Source of the DNA: an uncultured Lachnospiraceae bacterium
GTDB taxonomy: Bacteria; Bacillota; Clostridia; Lachnospirales; Lachnospiraceae
NCBI GenBank assembly: GCA_910577445.1
Contig: CAJTMZ010000016.1
Span: 1-28,435, forward strand
Reading direction: 5' to 3'
DNA length: 28,435 nt
Of the stretch, positions 8,327 through 16,322 are shown in pieces. A program made the position numbers and the translations under genes. The notes below the pieces were generated by a model, which saw only the letters and a program-made list of their open reading frames with translations, was not told the DNA's origin and did no database searches. How positions within the stretch are numbered: the stretch's first letter is position 1; each line of letters begins with the position of its first letter.

Positions 8327-10061
8327 GGGAAGGCTCCGGAAATACTTTGCGGATTATAAATTTAACAGTCTGTTTTTCCGCAATCTGCTGATGCTGGCCG
8401 GGCTGATTATCGTGCCTTTGACGGGGGCGATTCTGATAAGCTATTATGCCTACGGTGATATACAGGAGAAGGAGCGGAGGAATGAGAGCGAAAAACTGAC
8501 GGCGGATGTCTACTACGATTTGAAGAGAATTTTCAAAGAGGCCGAAACGGAACTGATTTATTTTGGGATGAATTCAAATGTGGAATTGTATTTGTATGAC
8601 GAGGCGGTAAATCAATACAACTATAAAATAGGAACAATCCGGGAATTAATCAAAATGCCTGTGATTGCGAAGGATTATATTGAGAACGTCTATATTTATT
8701 CCATTAAAAGTGCCAGAGTGATTACGATGGCGGGTGTGGCGAAATATGAAAATTTTCCGGAAAGAGAGCTTATCGATGATTTCCTGCAGCAAAATGTCCA
8801 GAGGGCTATGGTCGTATCGAAGGATGAAAGGGGAAACTATTCCCGGATTACCATGTTTCAGAAAATCAGATACGGGAAACATGTCAATGGAGTTGCGGCA
8901 ATGGTCTATGATATAGAAAGCTTGTTGGAGGAATTAAATTTACCTGAAAACGCGCAGATGTATCTCACAGACGGGGAAACAATATTTTTATCCACAAAAA
9001 AGGAGCTTACGGGGTTTTCCGCGGCGGAAATAGAAGCCTATGACGATGTGGTTCATGGTAATGTGGTGACAGGAGAAAAATTTATTACCGCCTCAAAGAT
9101 AGCGGAGGAATTTCCCCTTGAGGTGATTACCAGAATAAGCATAGACGAGATGCAGGGGCAGTTGACGGCTGTTCGGACCATGCTGGTGACTTTTTTGGCG
9201 GTTATGACTCTGATTACCCTTGGAATATCCGTGGCGATTTCCTTTCGGCTGTTTCAGCCCATTGACAGGATTCTCAGTTCCTTTGAAGAATATCACAAAG
9301 TGTTGGTAGGGGAAGGGGAGTTGTTTGAGGACAGGGACGAACTGGAATATATTTTAAATTCGATTAAAAAGACAGCTACGGCAAAGCAGAATGTGGACGA
9401 GGAACTGGCGGAAAGAGTCAGCCTTCTGAAGAAAGCCCAGGCCGTGGCACTGCAGTCACAGATAAATCCGCATTTTCTGAATAACACGCTGGAAACTATC
9501 AACTGGACAGCAATCGAACTGTTAGGAGGCAGGAACGAGATTTCCAAAATGGCCGGCGCACTGTCAAGAATGCTCCGCATGACGCTGGAAAACTCCGATA
9601 CGGTAGTGCCAATCAGCATGGAAATACAGCACTGCAAGTATTATCTGGAGATTCAAAAGCTGCGTTATGAGGATAAATTTGATGTTTTGTGGGAAATTCC
9701 CCCTGAGGTGGAGAGATGCAGGATTATCAGAATCGTACTGCAGCCTCTGGTGGAAAACGCAATTTATCACGGCATAAAGCCATTAACCAATAAGGGACTG
9801 ATTCGAATCGGCGGCAGAATCCTGCCGGAAGCGGTGGAGCTTTCGGTAAAAGATAATGGTCTGGGAATGACGGAGGAGGAATTGGAGATGCTGCGGCAGA
9901 ACATGAGAAGCGACATGATTAAAGAGAGCCGCCATATAGGTGTGACAAACGTCAATCAAAGGCTTCGGCTCTGCTTTGGAGAGGAATACGGTCTTTCGGT
10001 GGAAAGCGGCGAGGGGAACGGAACCGGCGTAACGGTAAGGATTCCCAGAATAGAAAATTAA
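8313..10061 (+). CDS. yesM: YesM-type sensor histidine kinase
   Basis: 582 residues. Transmembrane segments lie at about 24-46 and 290-311, enclosing an extracellular sensor domain of roughly 240 residues, followed by a HAMP-like region. The phospho-acceptor is H387 in SQINPHFLNNTLE, typical of the LytS/YesM (His_kinase) class. The ATP-binding part shows VENAIYHGIKPL and the G1-type DNGLGM. It should sense an extracellular sugar signal, directly or via the binding protein, and phosphorylate the upstream YesN. Its start overlaps the end of yesN. I chose ATG 8313, with an AGGCGG-like site 5 nt before it; GTG 8307 and ATG 8316 are alternatives. The 3' end is followed by a perfect 9-bp hairpin. 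Confidence 0.92.
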   Translation: MMKHKGRLRKYFADYKFNSLFFRNLLMLAGLIIVPLTGAILISYYAYGDIQEKERRNESEKLTADVYYDLKRIFKEAETELIYFGMNSNVELYLYDEAVNQYNYKIGTIRELIKMPVIAKDYIENVYIYSIKSARVITMAGVAKYENFPERELIDDFLQQNVQRAMVVSKDERGNYSRITMFQKIRYGKHVNGVAAMVYDIESLLEELNLPENAQMYLTDGETIFLSTKKELTGFSAAEIEAYDDVVHGNVVTGEKFITASKIAEEFPLEVITRISIDEMQGQLTAVRTMLVTFLAVMTLITLGISVAISFRLFQPIDRILSSFEEYHKVLVGEGELFEDRDELEYILNSIKKTATAKQNVDEELAERVSLLKKAQAVALQSQINPHFLNNTLETINWTAIELLGGRNEISKMAGALSRMLRMTLENSDTVVPISMEIQHCKYYLEIQKLRYEDKFDVLWEIPPEVERCRIIRIVLQPLVENAIYHGIKPLTNKGLIRIGGRILPEAVELSVKDNGLGMTEEELEMLRQNMRSDMIKESRHIGVTNVNQRLRLCFGEEYGLSVESGEGNGTGVTVRIPRIEN

Positions 10062-10073
10062 AGAGGTATGGTA

Positions 10074-10112
10074 AACAGGGCGTTTCGAAAAGAAGATTTC
10101 GGGCGCCCTGTT
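10074..10112 (+). terminator. Hairpin after yesM, probable terminator
   Basis: A perfect 9-bp stem, AACAGGGCG (10074-10082) with CGCCCTGTT (10104-10112), has a 21-nt loop that could pair further. The downstream U run is poor, so termination may be partial. It separates the two-component genes from the transporter promoter starting six bases later. Confidence 0.6.
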
Positions 10113-10117
10113 ATTCT

Positions 10118-10158
10118 GGTCAAAAAAGTAACACCTTTTTAGAGTTTTGTGTCATTTT
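10118..10158 (+). promoter_or_regulatory. Candidate YesN operator, copy 1 (upstream of permease genes)
   Basis: This 41-bp element is repeated at 12083-12123 with 38 of 41 positions identical. It contains two half-sites, GTAACAC (10128-10134) and GTGTCAT (10149-10155), in the same orientation and 21 bp apart, i.e. two helical turns. The second half-site abuts the position of the -35. This arrangement is usual for AraC-class activators. Assignment to YesN is inferred from the gene context. Confidence 0.7.
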
Positions 10159-10183
10159 TTTCACGGGAAGATTTCTGTATACT
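10155..10183 (+). promoter_or_regulatory. Promoter of the permease pair
   Basis: An extended -10, TG plus TATACT, lies at 10176-10183, 22 nt after the second operator half-site. The -35 position (10155-10160) is only a T-run, consistent with a promoter that needs an activator. The permease start codon is 44 nt downstream. Confidence 0.6.
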
Positions 10184-10226
10184 GCAATCAGTAGAAGAGA
10201 CAAAATGAAAGAAGGGAAGGGATAAG

Positions 10227-11159
10227 GTGAAAAAAAACACAAAACAGGTAAAAAAGAAGATGTATTTAAAGGATAACCTGCAACTGCTGTCATTGGCGCT
10301 TCCAACCATTATTCTGCTGGGAGTTTTCTGTTACTGGCCCATGTTCGGCGTTATTCTGGCGTTTAAGGATTACAAGGTGCCTAAAGGCATTTTCGGCAGC
10401 CCGTGGGCTGGTTTTAAGAATTTTGAATTTTTCTTCCAGTCCCAGGATGCGTGGAGAGTGACAAGGAATACGCTTGCGCTTAATTTCATGTTTATTGCTG
10501 TGGGAATTATCTGCGGCGTGGTGTTTGCTCTTATAATGTTTGAGGTAAAAAAGGCGGGACATGTGAAAGTTTATCAGACGGTTTCCATTATCCCCAGTTT
10601 CTTATCCTGGGTAGCCGTCGGCTATATCGTGTATGCATTGTTAGACCCAGGCAAGGGTATCGTGAACCAGATTCTGGTGTTTTTCGGAATGGAGAAAATC
10701 CCCTGGTATTCGGAGGCAAAATACTGGCCGTTGATTTTACTGCTTTCAAAGATTTGGCAGAGCGTAGGCCTGGGAAGCATTATTTACTACGCGGCGCTTA
10801 TGGGGGTGGACGCGGAGCTTTATGAAGCGGCGGAAATCGACGGCGCGGGCCGGCTGAAAAAAACATGGTACGTGTCCATTCCGCAGATTGTCCCGATTAT
10901 CATTATTATGGGTATTTTAGATATCGGTAAAATTTTCCGCGCGGATTTCGGATTGTTCTACAATGTGACAAGAAACGTAGGGGCGCTGTACCCCACAACG
11001 GACGTTATCGATACCTATGTGTTCAGGGCTTTGATGACGCAGGGAAATATAGGCATGGCGAGCGCCGTTGGTCTGTTCCAGTCGGTTGTGTGCTTCGTAA
11101 CGCTAATGGCCACGAACCTGATTGTGAAAAAGATATCGCCTGAAAACGCATTATTTTAG
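10227..11159 (+). CDS. lplB: LplB-type ABC permease for oligosaccharides
   Basis: 310 residues with about six transmembrane segments. The cytoplasmic EAA loop that contacts the ATPase reads EAAEIDGAGRLKKTWYVSIP. Start is GTG at 10227, with GGAAGG ending 6 nt upstream; the next in-frame ATG (residue 12) would remove a basic N-terminus that is normal in the family. It pairs with the downstream YtcP-type permease (14 nt away) and the LipO-like binding protein to import an oligosaccharide. No ATPase gene is present in this cluster, so a shared MsmX-like ATPase encoded elsewhere is expected from knowledge of related transporters. Expression is probably under the operator at 10118. Confidence 0.92.
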   Translation: MKKNTKQVKKKMYLKDNLQLLSLALPTIILLGVFCYWPMFGVILAFKDYKVPKGIFGSPWAGFKNFEFFFQSQDAWRVTRNTLALNFMFIAVGIICGVVFALIMFEVKKAGHVKVYQTVSIIPSFLSWVAVGYIVYALLDPGKGIVNQILVFFGMEKIPWYSEAKYWPLILLLSKIWQSVGLGSIIYYAALMGVDAELYEAAEIDGAGRLKKTWYVSIPQIVPIIIIMGILDIGKIFRADFGLFYNVTRNVGALYPTTDVIDTYVFRALMTQGNIGMASAVGLFQSVVCFVTLMATNLIVKKISPENALF

Positions 11160-11173
11160 AGAGGGAGGCAGAA

Positions 11174-12076
11174 ATGAAAAGAGCGATAACAAAAGTAAAA
11201 AATCCCAAAGAGAAAACCAGCGTCTGGGTACATTTGTTTTTTATTCTGTTTGGTTTTATCTGCATTGTTCCGTTTATGATTATAATTTCGGCGTCCTTTT
11301 CCGGAGAAACGGATTTGGCGATTAACGGTTTCTCGGTTCTCCCCAGAAAATGGGATTTCACCGCATATGCCTATCTGTTTAAAAACCCGAAGACAATTGT
11401 AAACGCTTATGCCGTGACAATTATAATCACCGCCGTGGGAACTTTTTTAGGAGTACTGTTTATGTCTATGTCGGCTTACTGTCTGGCAAGGTCCAATTTC
11501 CGTTTCACAGGGATTCTGACTTTTTATATCTTTTTCCCAACCCTGTTCAGCGGCGGTCTGGTGCCAAGTTATATTATCAATACCCAATACCTGCATCTGA
11601 CGGATAAACTGGCGGCATTGATTCTTCCGACGCTGATAAATGTGTTCCACATCATTATGCTGAGAACTTTCTTTAAACAATTGCCCGAGTCCTTGTTTGA
11701 AGCGGCAAAAATGGACGGCGCAAGCGAATATCATATTTTTTTCCGCATTGCAATTCCCCTGTCCAAGCCGGTAATCGCAACGGTGGCGTTTCTGGGCGCG
11801 CTGATTAAATGGAACGAGTGGTACAACGCAATGCTTTACATCAGAAAAGATGAGCTGGTGCCCCTTCAATATATGCTTCAGCGAATGATGCAGAATTTAA
11901 GGTCGCTTTTGGATGCCATGCAGAACGCGCCGGCTATGGTCAATATCCAGGACCTTCCCGGCGAAAATTTGAGAATGGCCATGCTGGTGGTGGCTATCGG
12001 ACCCATGATGCTGGTATTTCCTTTCTTCCAGAAATATTTTACCAGAGGAATGACGGTAGGGGCCGTAAAGGGATAA
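11174..12076 (+). CDS. ytcP: YtcP-type ABC permease for oligosaccharides
   Basis: 300 residues, about six transmembrane segments. The EAA loop is EAAKMDGASEYHIFFRIAIP, and the C-terminus FFQKYFTRGMTVGAVKG is characteristic of the YtcP/carbohydrate permease-2 group. GGGAGG lies 5 nt ahead of the ATG. It is the second half of the heterodimeric permease with the preceding gene. The stop is followed within 7 nt by the second copy of the repeated operator, so the binding protein that completes the transporter has its own promoter. Confidence 0.92.
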   Translation: MKRAITKVKNPKEKTSVWVHLFFILFGFICIVPFMIIISASFSGETDLAINGFSVLPRKWDFTAYAYLFKNPKTIVNAYAVTIIITAVGTFLGVLFMSMSAYCLARSNFRFTGILTFYIFFPTLFSGGLVPSYIINTQYLHLTDKLAALILPTLINVFHIIMLRTFFKQLPESLFEAAKMDGASEYHIFFRIAIPLSKPVIATVAFLGALIKWNEWYNAMLYIRKDELVPLQYMLQRMMQNLRSLLDAMQNAPAMVNIQDLPGENLRMAMLVVAIGPMMLVFPFFQKYFTRGMTVGAVKG

Positions 12077-12082
12077 AAAACA

Positions 12083-12123
12083 GGTCAAAAAAGTGACACA
12101 TTTTTAGAGTTTTGTATCATTTT
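12083..12123 (+). promoter_or_regulatory. Candidate YesN operator, copy 2 (upstream of the binding-protein gene)
   Basis: It differs from copy 1 at three positions only. Half-sites are GTGACAC (12093-12099) and GTATCAT (12114-12120), again 21 bp apart. A -10-like TACATT at 12143-12148 lies at exactly the same distance (22 nt) from the second half-site as in copy 1; TATATT at 12148-12153 is an alternative -10. Two near-identical, equally placed copies in front of two transporter transcription units argue for function. Confidence 0.7.
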
Positions 12124-12218
12124 AAATTTTAATAATTTCCGTTACATTATATTCAGAGCTTATAAAGCAAGTCAGTACAGGGACTGATAATCTTTATAAA
12201 ATAAAAGGAGGATTTATA

Positions 12219-13748
12219 ATGAAAAAAAGAGTGATTGCAGCTTTACTTGCAGGCGTGATGGCCATGAGTCTTTTAACCGCATGCGGTAACAGCGAAAAGC
12301 CGGCGGCAGGCGAAAGCACATCTGCAGAGTCCGGGGCAGAAGCGGAAGCAGGAACGGACGAAGAAACAGGAGCGGATACTGACGGGAGTGAAAAGCCTGC
12401 AGAAGAAAATGGTGAAACCATAACAATTAAGTGGTGCGTTCCCGGCGACAAGCAGCCTGACCATGATATGGTTCTGGAGGATGTAAACAAAAAGATTAAA
12501 GAAAAGATTAATGTAGAACTTGATTTGGATATTATTCCCCAGGGTGAATTTAACGACAGAATGAAACTGGCAAGTACGGCAGGGGAGACCTTTGACCTGG
12601 TATTTACTGCAAACTGGCTCAACAGCTTTGACGAGAACATGTCCAGAGACGCATTTCTGCCCATCACGGATTTGGTTGCCGAATACGGACAGGATATGGC
12701 ATCTTCCATGCCTGACTGGCTGCTGGATGTTGCAAAGGTAGACGGTGAACTTTACGCAATACCTAATCAGCAGATTGTTGCGAGACAGATGGGCGTCGTT
12801 ATCAGGAAGGATATGGCTGAAAAATATAATTTTGATATGAGCTCCATGGAGAGTATCCGCGATATTGAGCCTTTTCTGGATGAAATTGTAAAAAATGAAT
12901 CCGGTATGTTCCCCATTGACAAGCGGGTAGAGGCTCTTTATGAAAAAACTTATGAAACAGTGGGAAGCTATGCGGCCATGAATAAGGAGACAGGAGAAAT
13001 TATTCCCATGTCAGAAGCGCTTGCCGACCAGATGAGGCTTGACAATGAGTGGTTTAGGAAAGGGTATATCCGGGAGGATATTGCCACCATCACAGACAAT
13101 TCGGCGGATGTAAAGGCGAACAGATACGCGGTAAGTTTAAGTTCCTATAAGCCTGGCTGGAGCGCGGAGTACACGAACAGACAGAACATGGAGTACATTG
13201 ACGTTCCCATTGAGGGCGCCTATGTGGGAGCAATTTCCGGTATTGAAACCATGACTGCCGTAAATGTTAATTCAGAGCATCCTGAAGAAGCTGTGAAGCT
13301 TCTGAACCTTGTATACACCGATAAGGAAATTTTCAACGAGCTTTTATTCGGTATAGAAGGAACTCACTACAATGTAGTAAGTGAGAACCACGTGGAAATT
13401 GTTCCTGATTCTACCTATAGTTTCGGCCCGAATGCATGGAGAATTGGAAACCAGTTTAATGCATGGTACATGCCCGGTCAGGAAGACGGGCTCTGGGAAG
13501 CAACAGATAAGCTGAATAAAGAAGCAACCGTATCTTCCCTCCGCGGATTTACCTTTGACCAGTCTAACGTACAGGCGGAAATGGCTCAGCTTGCGGCAGT
13601 TAAGGAAGAATACAAAAACGGCCAGTTTACCGCAAACGATATCGAAGCATTTATCGCAGAGTATCAGGAGAAAATGGAGCAGGCCGGCATCCAGACCGTA
13701 GTTGATGAAGTGAACAGTCAGGTTGCAGAGTGGAAAGCAGCCCAATAA
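12219..13748 (+). CDS. Extracellular oligosaccharide-binding lipoprotein (LipO-like)
   Basis: 509 residues. A lipoprotein signal peptide ends in the lipobox LLTAC with C22 as the lipidated residue. A disordered Glu/Ala/Gly-rich spacer of about 40 residues follows, then the class-1 binding fold beginning near TITIKWCVPGDKQPDHDMVL. It captures the oligosaccharide at the outer face of the membrane and delivers it to the two permeases upstream. GGAGG lies 7 nt before the ATG. The gene has its own operator and promoter, and a strong terminator follows, so it can be expressed at a different level from the permeases. Length and family match binding proteins encoded next to LplB/YtcP/YesMN. The exact ligand cannot be read from sequence. 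Confidence 0.93.
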   Translation: MKKRVIAALLAGVMAMSLLTACGNSEKPAAGESTSAESGAEAEAGTDEETGADTDGSEKPAEENGETITIKWCVPGDKQPDHDMVLEDVNKKIKEKINVELDLDIIPQGEFNDRMKLASTAGETFDLVFTANWLNSFDENMSRDAFLPITDLVAEYGQDMASSMPDWLLDVAKVDGELYAIPNQQIVARQMGVVIRKDMAEKYNFDMSSMESIRDIEPFLDEIVKNESGMFPIDKRVEALYEKTYETVGSYAAMNKETGEIIPMSEALADQMRLDNEWFRKGYIREDIATITDNSADVKANRYAVSLSSYKPGWSAEYTNRQNMEYIDVPIEGAYVGAISGIETMTAVNVNSEHPEEAVKLLNLVYTDKEIFNELLFGIEGTHYNVVSENHVEIVPDSTYSFGPNAWRIGNQFNAWYMPGQEDGLWEATDKLNKEATVSSLRGFTFDQSNVQAEMAQLAAVKEEYKNGQFTANDIEAFIAEYQEKMEQAGIQTVVDEVNSQVAEWKAAQ

Positions 13749-13786
13749 GTTTAAGAGACAGCAACACAAAATAATATAAATGGCAG

Positions 13787-13846
13787 AAAAGACCGCACCT
13801 TATGTCCGGCAGGCAGAATGCCGGCGAAAAGAGGCTGCGGTCTTTT
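13787..13846 (+). terminator. Rho-independent terminator after the binding-protein gene
   Basis: The outer stem AAAAGACCGCA (13787-13797) pairs perfectly with TGCGGTCTTTT (13836-13846). A nested hairpin, CCGGC (13806-13810) with GCCGG (13820-13824), lies inside. The T run is the end of the stem itself. Confidence 0.85.
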
Positions 13847-13885
13847 CATGCCGTATTCCGCCTTTCGGACATTCCTTAAAAACTT

Positions 13886-13956
13886 CAAAAACACGACATC
13901 CGCGCCACAAAAATGACATAAATCCCACTTAAATATTTCCCCGAAAGGTTTATAAT
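13886..13956 (+). promoter_or_regulatory. Promoter and direct-repeat operator ahead of the dehydrogenase gene
   Basis: The -10 TATAAT is at 13951-13956 with no good -35. Upstream are two related 14-mers ending in GACAT, at 13886-13899 and 13906-13919, in the same orientation and 20 bp apart. They resemble the 21-bp-spaced half-sites at 10118, though the distance to the -10 is about one helical turn longer (31 nt against 22). The -10 context, ending TTTATAATAAA, also resembles that at 33-43. Control by YesN is possible but unproven. Confidence 0.45.
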
Positions 13957-14012
13957 AAAAAACATAGAGTTTACAGGCACAAGTAAGGTGCGGAAAGAGA
14001 GGAAAATGAATT

Positions 14013-15074
14013 ATGGCGGTAAAAATGATGATGAAGGGTGCGATTCTTCCCGGCAACAGTACGGTGGAAATGAAGGACTTTGAAGTACCCACGCCGGGAC
14101 ACGGACAGGTTCTGATACAGACCAAGGCAAGTACCATTTGCGGAAGCGATATCCGTTGTATTTACAGAGAGCATACGGGAAAAGGGCCGGAAGGCTATAT
14201 TCCCGGAATGGCGGCAGGCCACGAGCCCTGCGGCGTGATTGTGGAAGAGGGCGAGGGACTGCGCCGCTTTAAGAAGGGCGACAGGGTAATCGTGTACCAT
14301 ATTTCCGGCTGCGGCGTCTGCAACGACTGCCGGAGAGGATATTACATTTCCTGCAAGAGCAAATTCCGTCAGGCTTACGGCTGGCAGAGAAACGGCGGTA
14401 TGGCGCCTTACATACTTGCGGATGAAAAGGATTTGGTTGCGCTGCCCGACGAGCTTTCCTACAAGGACGGCGCCCAGGTTGCCTGCGGCTTCGGAACGGT
14501 GTACGAGGCTATTGAAAAAATCGGTATCTGCGGCAACGACGCGGTTCTGGTTACCGGACTTGGCCCGGTGGGACTGGCTGCCCTTATGCTGGCAAAGGCG
14601 CTCGGCGCGGACAAGCTGATTGGCGTTGAGATGAACGATTACCGGATTGAACTGGCAAAGAAGCTGGGCCTTGTTGACCATGTGTTTAAACCCGGCGACG
14701 ATACTCTTGAACAGATTCTGGCCGTAACGGGAGGCAAAGGCGTGGAGAGAGCCATCGATGCTTCCGCCAACGACGGAGGAAGACAGCTTGCGATTCGCGC
14801 TACCAGAGAATGGGGCAAAATCGCTTTTGTGGGAGAGGGCGGAACCTGTACCTTTAATCCCAGCCCCGATATTATCCACGGACAGAAAACTATTTACGGC
14901 TCCTGGGTGACGTCGCTGTGGAGAATGGAAGAACTGGTGGAACGTCTGGTGCGCTGGAACATTCATCCCGAAGATTTGATTACCCATGAATTTCCGATTG
15001 AAAAGGCCGACGAAGCGTATCGTCTCATGGCAGGCGGAGAGTGCGGCAAGGTTGCGGTTGTCTTTAACGATTAA
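14013..15074 (+). CDS. Zinc-dependent medium-chain alcohol/polyol dehydrogenase
   Basis: 353 residues, normal for the MDR family (sorbitol/threonine dehydrogenase group). Catalytic zinc ligands are C43 and the H70-E71 pair; structural zinc cysteines are C100, C103, C106 and C114. A Rossmann motif GLGPVG lies near residue 180, with an acidic residue at the end of the second strand (GVEMND), suggesting NAD rather than NADP. It should interconvert a sugar or polyol hydroxyl and a ketone in the cytoplasm. The ATG at 14013 has GAGAGG 10 nt upstream; ATGs at 14025-14031 are possible alternatives. It stands between the oligosaccharide transporter and an aldo/keto reductase gene. Its substrate cannot be assigned; a sugar released from the imported oligosaccharide is plausible. 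Confidence 0.88.
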   Translation: MAVKMMMKGAILPGNSTVEMKDFEVPTPGHGQVLIQTKASTICGSDIRCIYREHTGKGPEGYIPGMAAGHEPCGVIVEEGEGLRRFKKGDRVIVYHISGCGVCNDCRRGYYISCKSKFRQAYGWQRNGGMAPYILADEKDLVALPDELSYKDGAQVACGFGTVYEAIEKIGICGNDAVLVTGLGPVGLAALMLAKALGADKLIGVEMNDYRIELAKKLGLVDHVFKPGDDTLEQILAVTGGKGVERAIDASANDGGRQLAIRATREWGKIAFVGEGGTCTFNPSPDIIHGQKTIYGSWVTSLWRMEELVERLVRWNIHPEDLITHEFPIEKADEAYRLMAGGECGKVAVVFND

Positions 15075-15088
15075 TTGATGAGGGAAGA

Positions 15089-15146
15089 TTGAAAATTAAC
15101 ATTTTCAACCTAAAGAGTTTGTGTCTGCGCAGCATCCGCAAACTCT
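15089..15146 (+). other. Two consecutive stem-loops between dehydrogenase and reductase genes
   Basis: The first is TTGAAAAT (15089-15096) with ATTTTCAA (15101-15108) and a 4-nt loop. The second is AGAGTTTG (15114-15121) with CAAACTCT (15139-15146) and a 17-nt loop. Neither has a following U run, so RNA processing or mRNA stabilisation is more likely than full termination. Confidence 0.5.
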
Positions 15147-15183
15147 GTCATGCGCTTAAAAGCAGCGCAGAAATGAGGGAAGT

Positions 15184-16200
15184 ATGGAAAATAAAATTGA
15201 CCAGAATGTGATTCCCAAAAGAACGCTTTACAGCGGGGAAGAAATCCCCTGTGTGGGACTTGGAACCTTCGGCTCGGATAAGTACGGTGCGGAAGCGGTT
15301 TCGGAAGCGGTTTACGGGGCGGTGAAATACGGTTATCGTCTGATTGACTGCGCGGCGGTTTATCAGAATGAAGAAAGTATCGGCCGGGTTCTGCAGCGGC
15401 TTTTCTCGGAAAAGGTGGTGGAGAGGAAAGAGCTGTTTATCACCTCCAAGGTATGGAACGACATGCATGGGGAAGGAAAGGTGCTGGAGTCCTGCCGGAA
15501 GAGTCTGGCGGATTTGGGGCTTTCCAGCCTGGACTTGTATTTTGTCCACTGGCCTTTTCCCAATTACCATGCGCCGGGGTGCGACGGGGATTCCCGTAAC
15601 CCGGATTCCAGGCCTTTTTCCCTGGAGGAGTTTATGAACACCTGGAGGCAGTGCGAGGAACTGGTGGATAAGGGACTCGTGCGCTATATCGGTATGAGCA
15701 ATATGACGATTCCGAAGCTTAAGGCGGTGCTGCCCCTTTGCAGGATAAAGCCCGCCGCTCTGGAAATGGAGCTTCATCCTTCTTTCCAGCAGCCGGAGCT
15801 GTTTGCCTACGCAAAGGAACAGGGCATTCTGCCCATTGGCTACTGTCCAATCGGTTCCCCTTCAAGACCGGAGCGTGACAGGACGGCGGAGGACGTGGCG
15901 GATACGGAGCTACCGGCTGTTGCGGCTGCGGCGGCTGCCCATCAGGTGCATCCGGCGGTAATCTGTCTGAAATGGGCTGCCCAGAGAGGACAGGTTCCGA
16001 TTCCTTTTTCCGTAAAAGAGCCGCAGTATATTTCCAATCTGAAATGCGTCACCGAAGACCCTCTCACCAAGGAAGAGATGGCGGCAATTGCCCGTGAGGA
16101 CAAAAACTGCCGTCTGATTAAGGGACAGGTGTTCTTATGGGAAGGCGCGAAGGGCTGGGAAGATTTGTGGGATTTAAACGGTGAAATCACGGCCCTGTAA
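15184..16200 (+). CDS. Aldo/keto reductase
   Basis: 338 residues, an AKR (beta/alpha)8 barrel. The catalytic tetrad is visible as D55, Y60, K89 and H122 in YRLIDCAAVYQNEESIG, LFITSKVW and LDLYFVHWP. It is expected to be NAD(P)H-dependent and to reduce an aldehyde or keto-sugar, or work in reverse. GAGGGA lies just before the ATG. It follows the zinc dehydrogenase gene by 109 nt in the same direction, and the two may act in sequence as an oxidoreductase pair on one sugar; that pairing is inference. A bidirectional terminator closes the gene. Confidence 0.88.
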   Translation: MENKIDQNVIPKRTLYSGEEIPCVGLGTFGSDKYGAEAVSEAVYGAVKYGYRLIDCAAVYQNEESIGRVLQRLFSEKVVERKELFITSKVWNDMHGEGKVLESCRKSLADLGLSSLDLYFVHWPFPNYHAPGCDGDSRNPDSRPFSLEEFMNTWRQCEELVDKGLVRYIGMSNMTIPKLKAVLPLCRIKPAALEMELHPSFQQPELFAYAKEQGILPIGYCPIGSPSRPERDRTAEDVADTELPAVAAAAAAHQVHPAVICLKWAAQRGQVPIPFSVKEPQYISNLKCVTEDPLTKEEMAAIAREDKNCRLIKGQVFLWEGAKGWEDLWDLNGEITAL

Positions 16201-16250
16201 GACGGCGTAAGCGCGCCGGAAGCGGGAAAAGCAAAATAAAGAGCAAAAAC

Positions 16251-16310
16251 ATGCCGGAAACGGGAGGAGCTGCCAACAGATGCGGCAGGAGTCCTGTTTC
16301 CGGCATTTTA
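16251..16310. terminator. Bidirectional terminator between convergent genes
   Basis: A 15-bp stem with one G-T pair is formed by 16251-16265 and 16292-16306. TTTTA follows on the plus strand, and on the minus strand GTTTTTGCTC follows. It serves the reductase gene and the convergent lipoprotein gene whose stop is at 16323. Confidence 0.8.
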
Positions 16311-16322
16311 CTGGCTTTTATC

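Noticed and set aside
13971..14987. Minus-strand open frame of about 338 codons
   Set aside because: Antisense shadow of the zinc dehydrogenase gene, whose zinc ligands and Rossmann motif are unmistakable.
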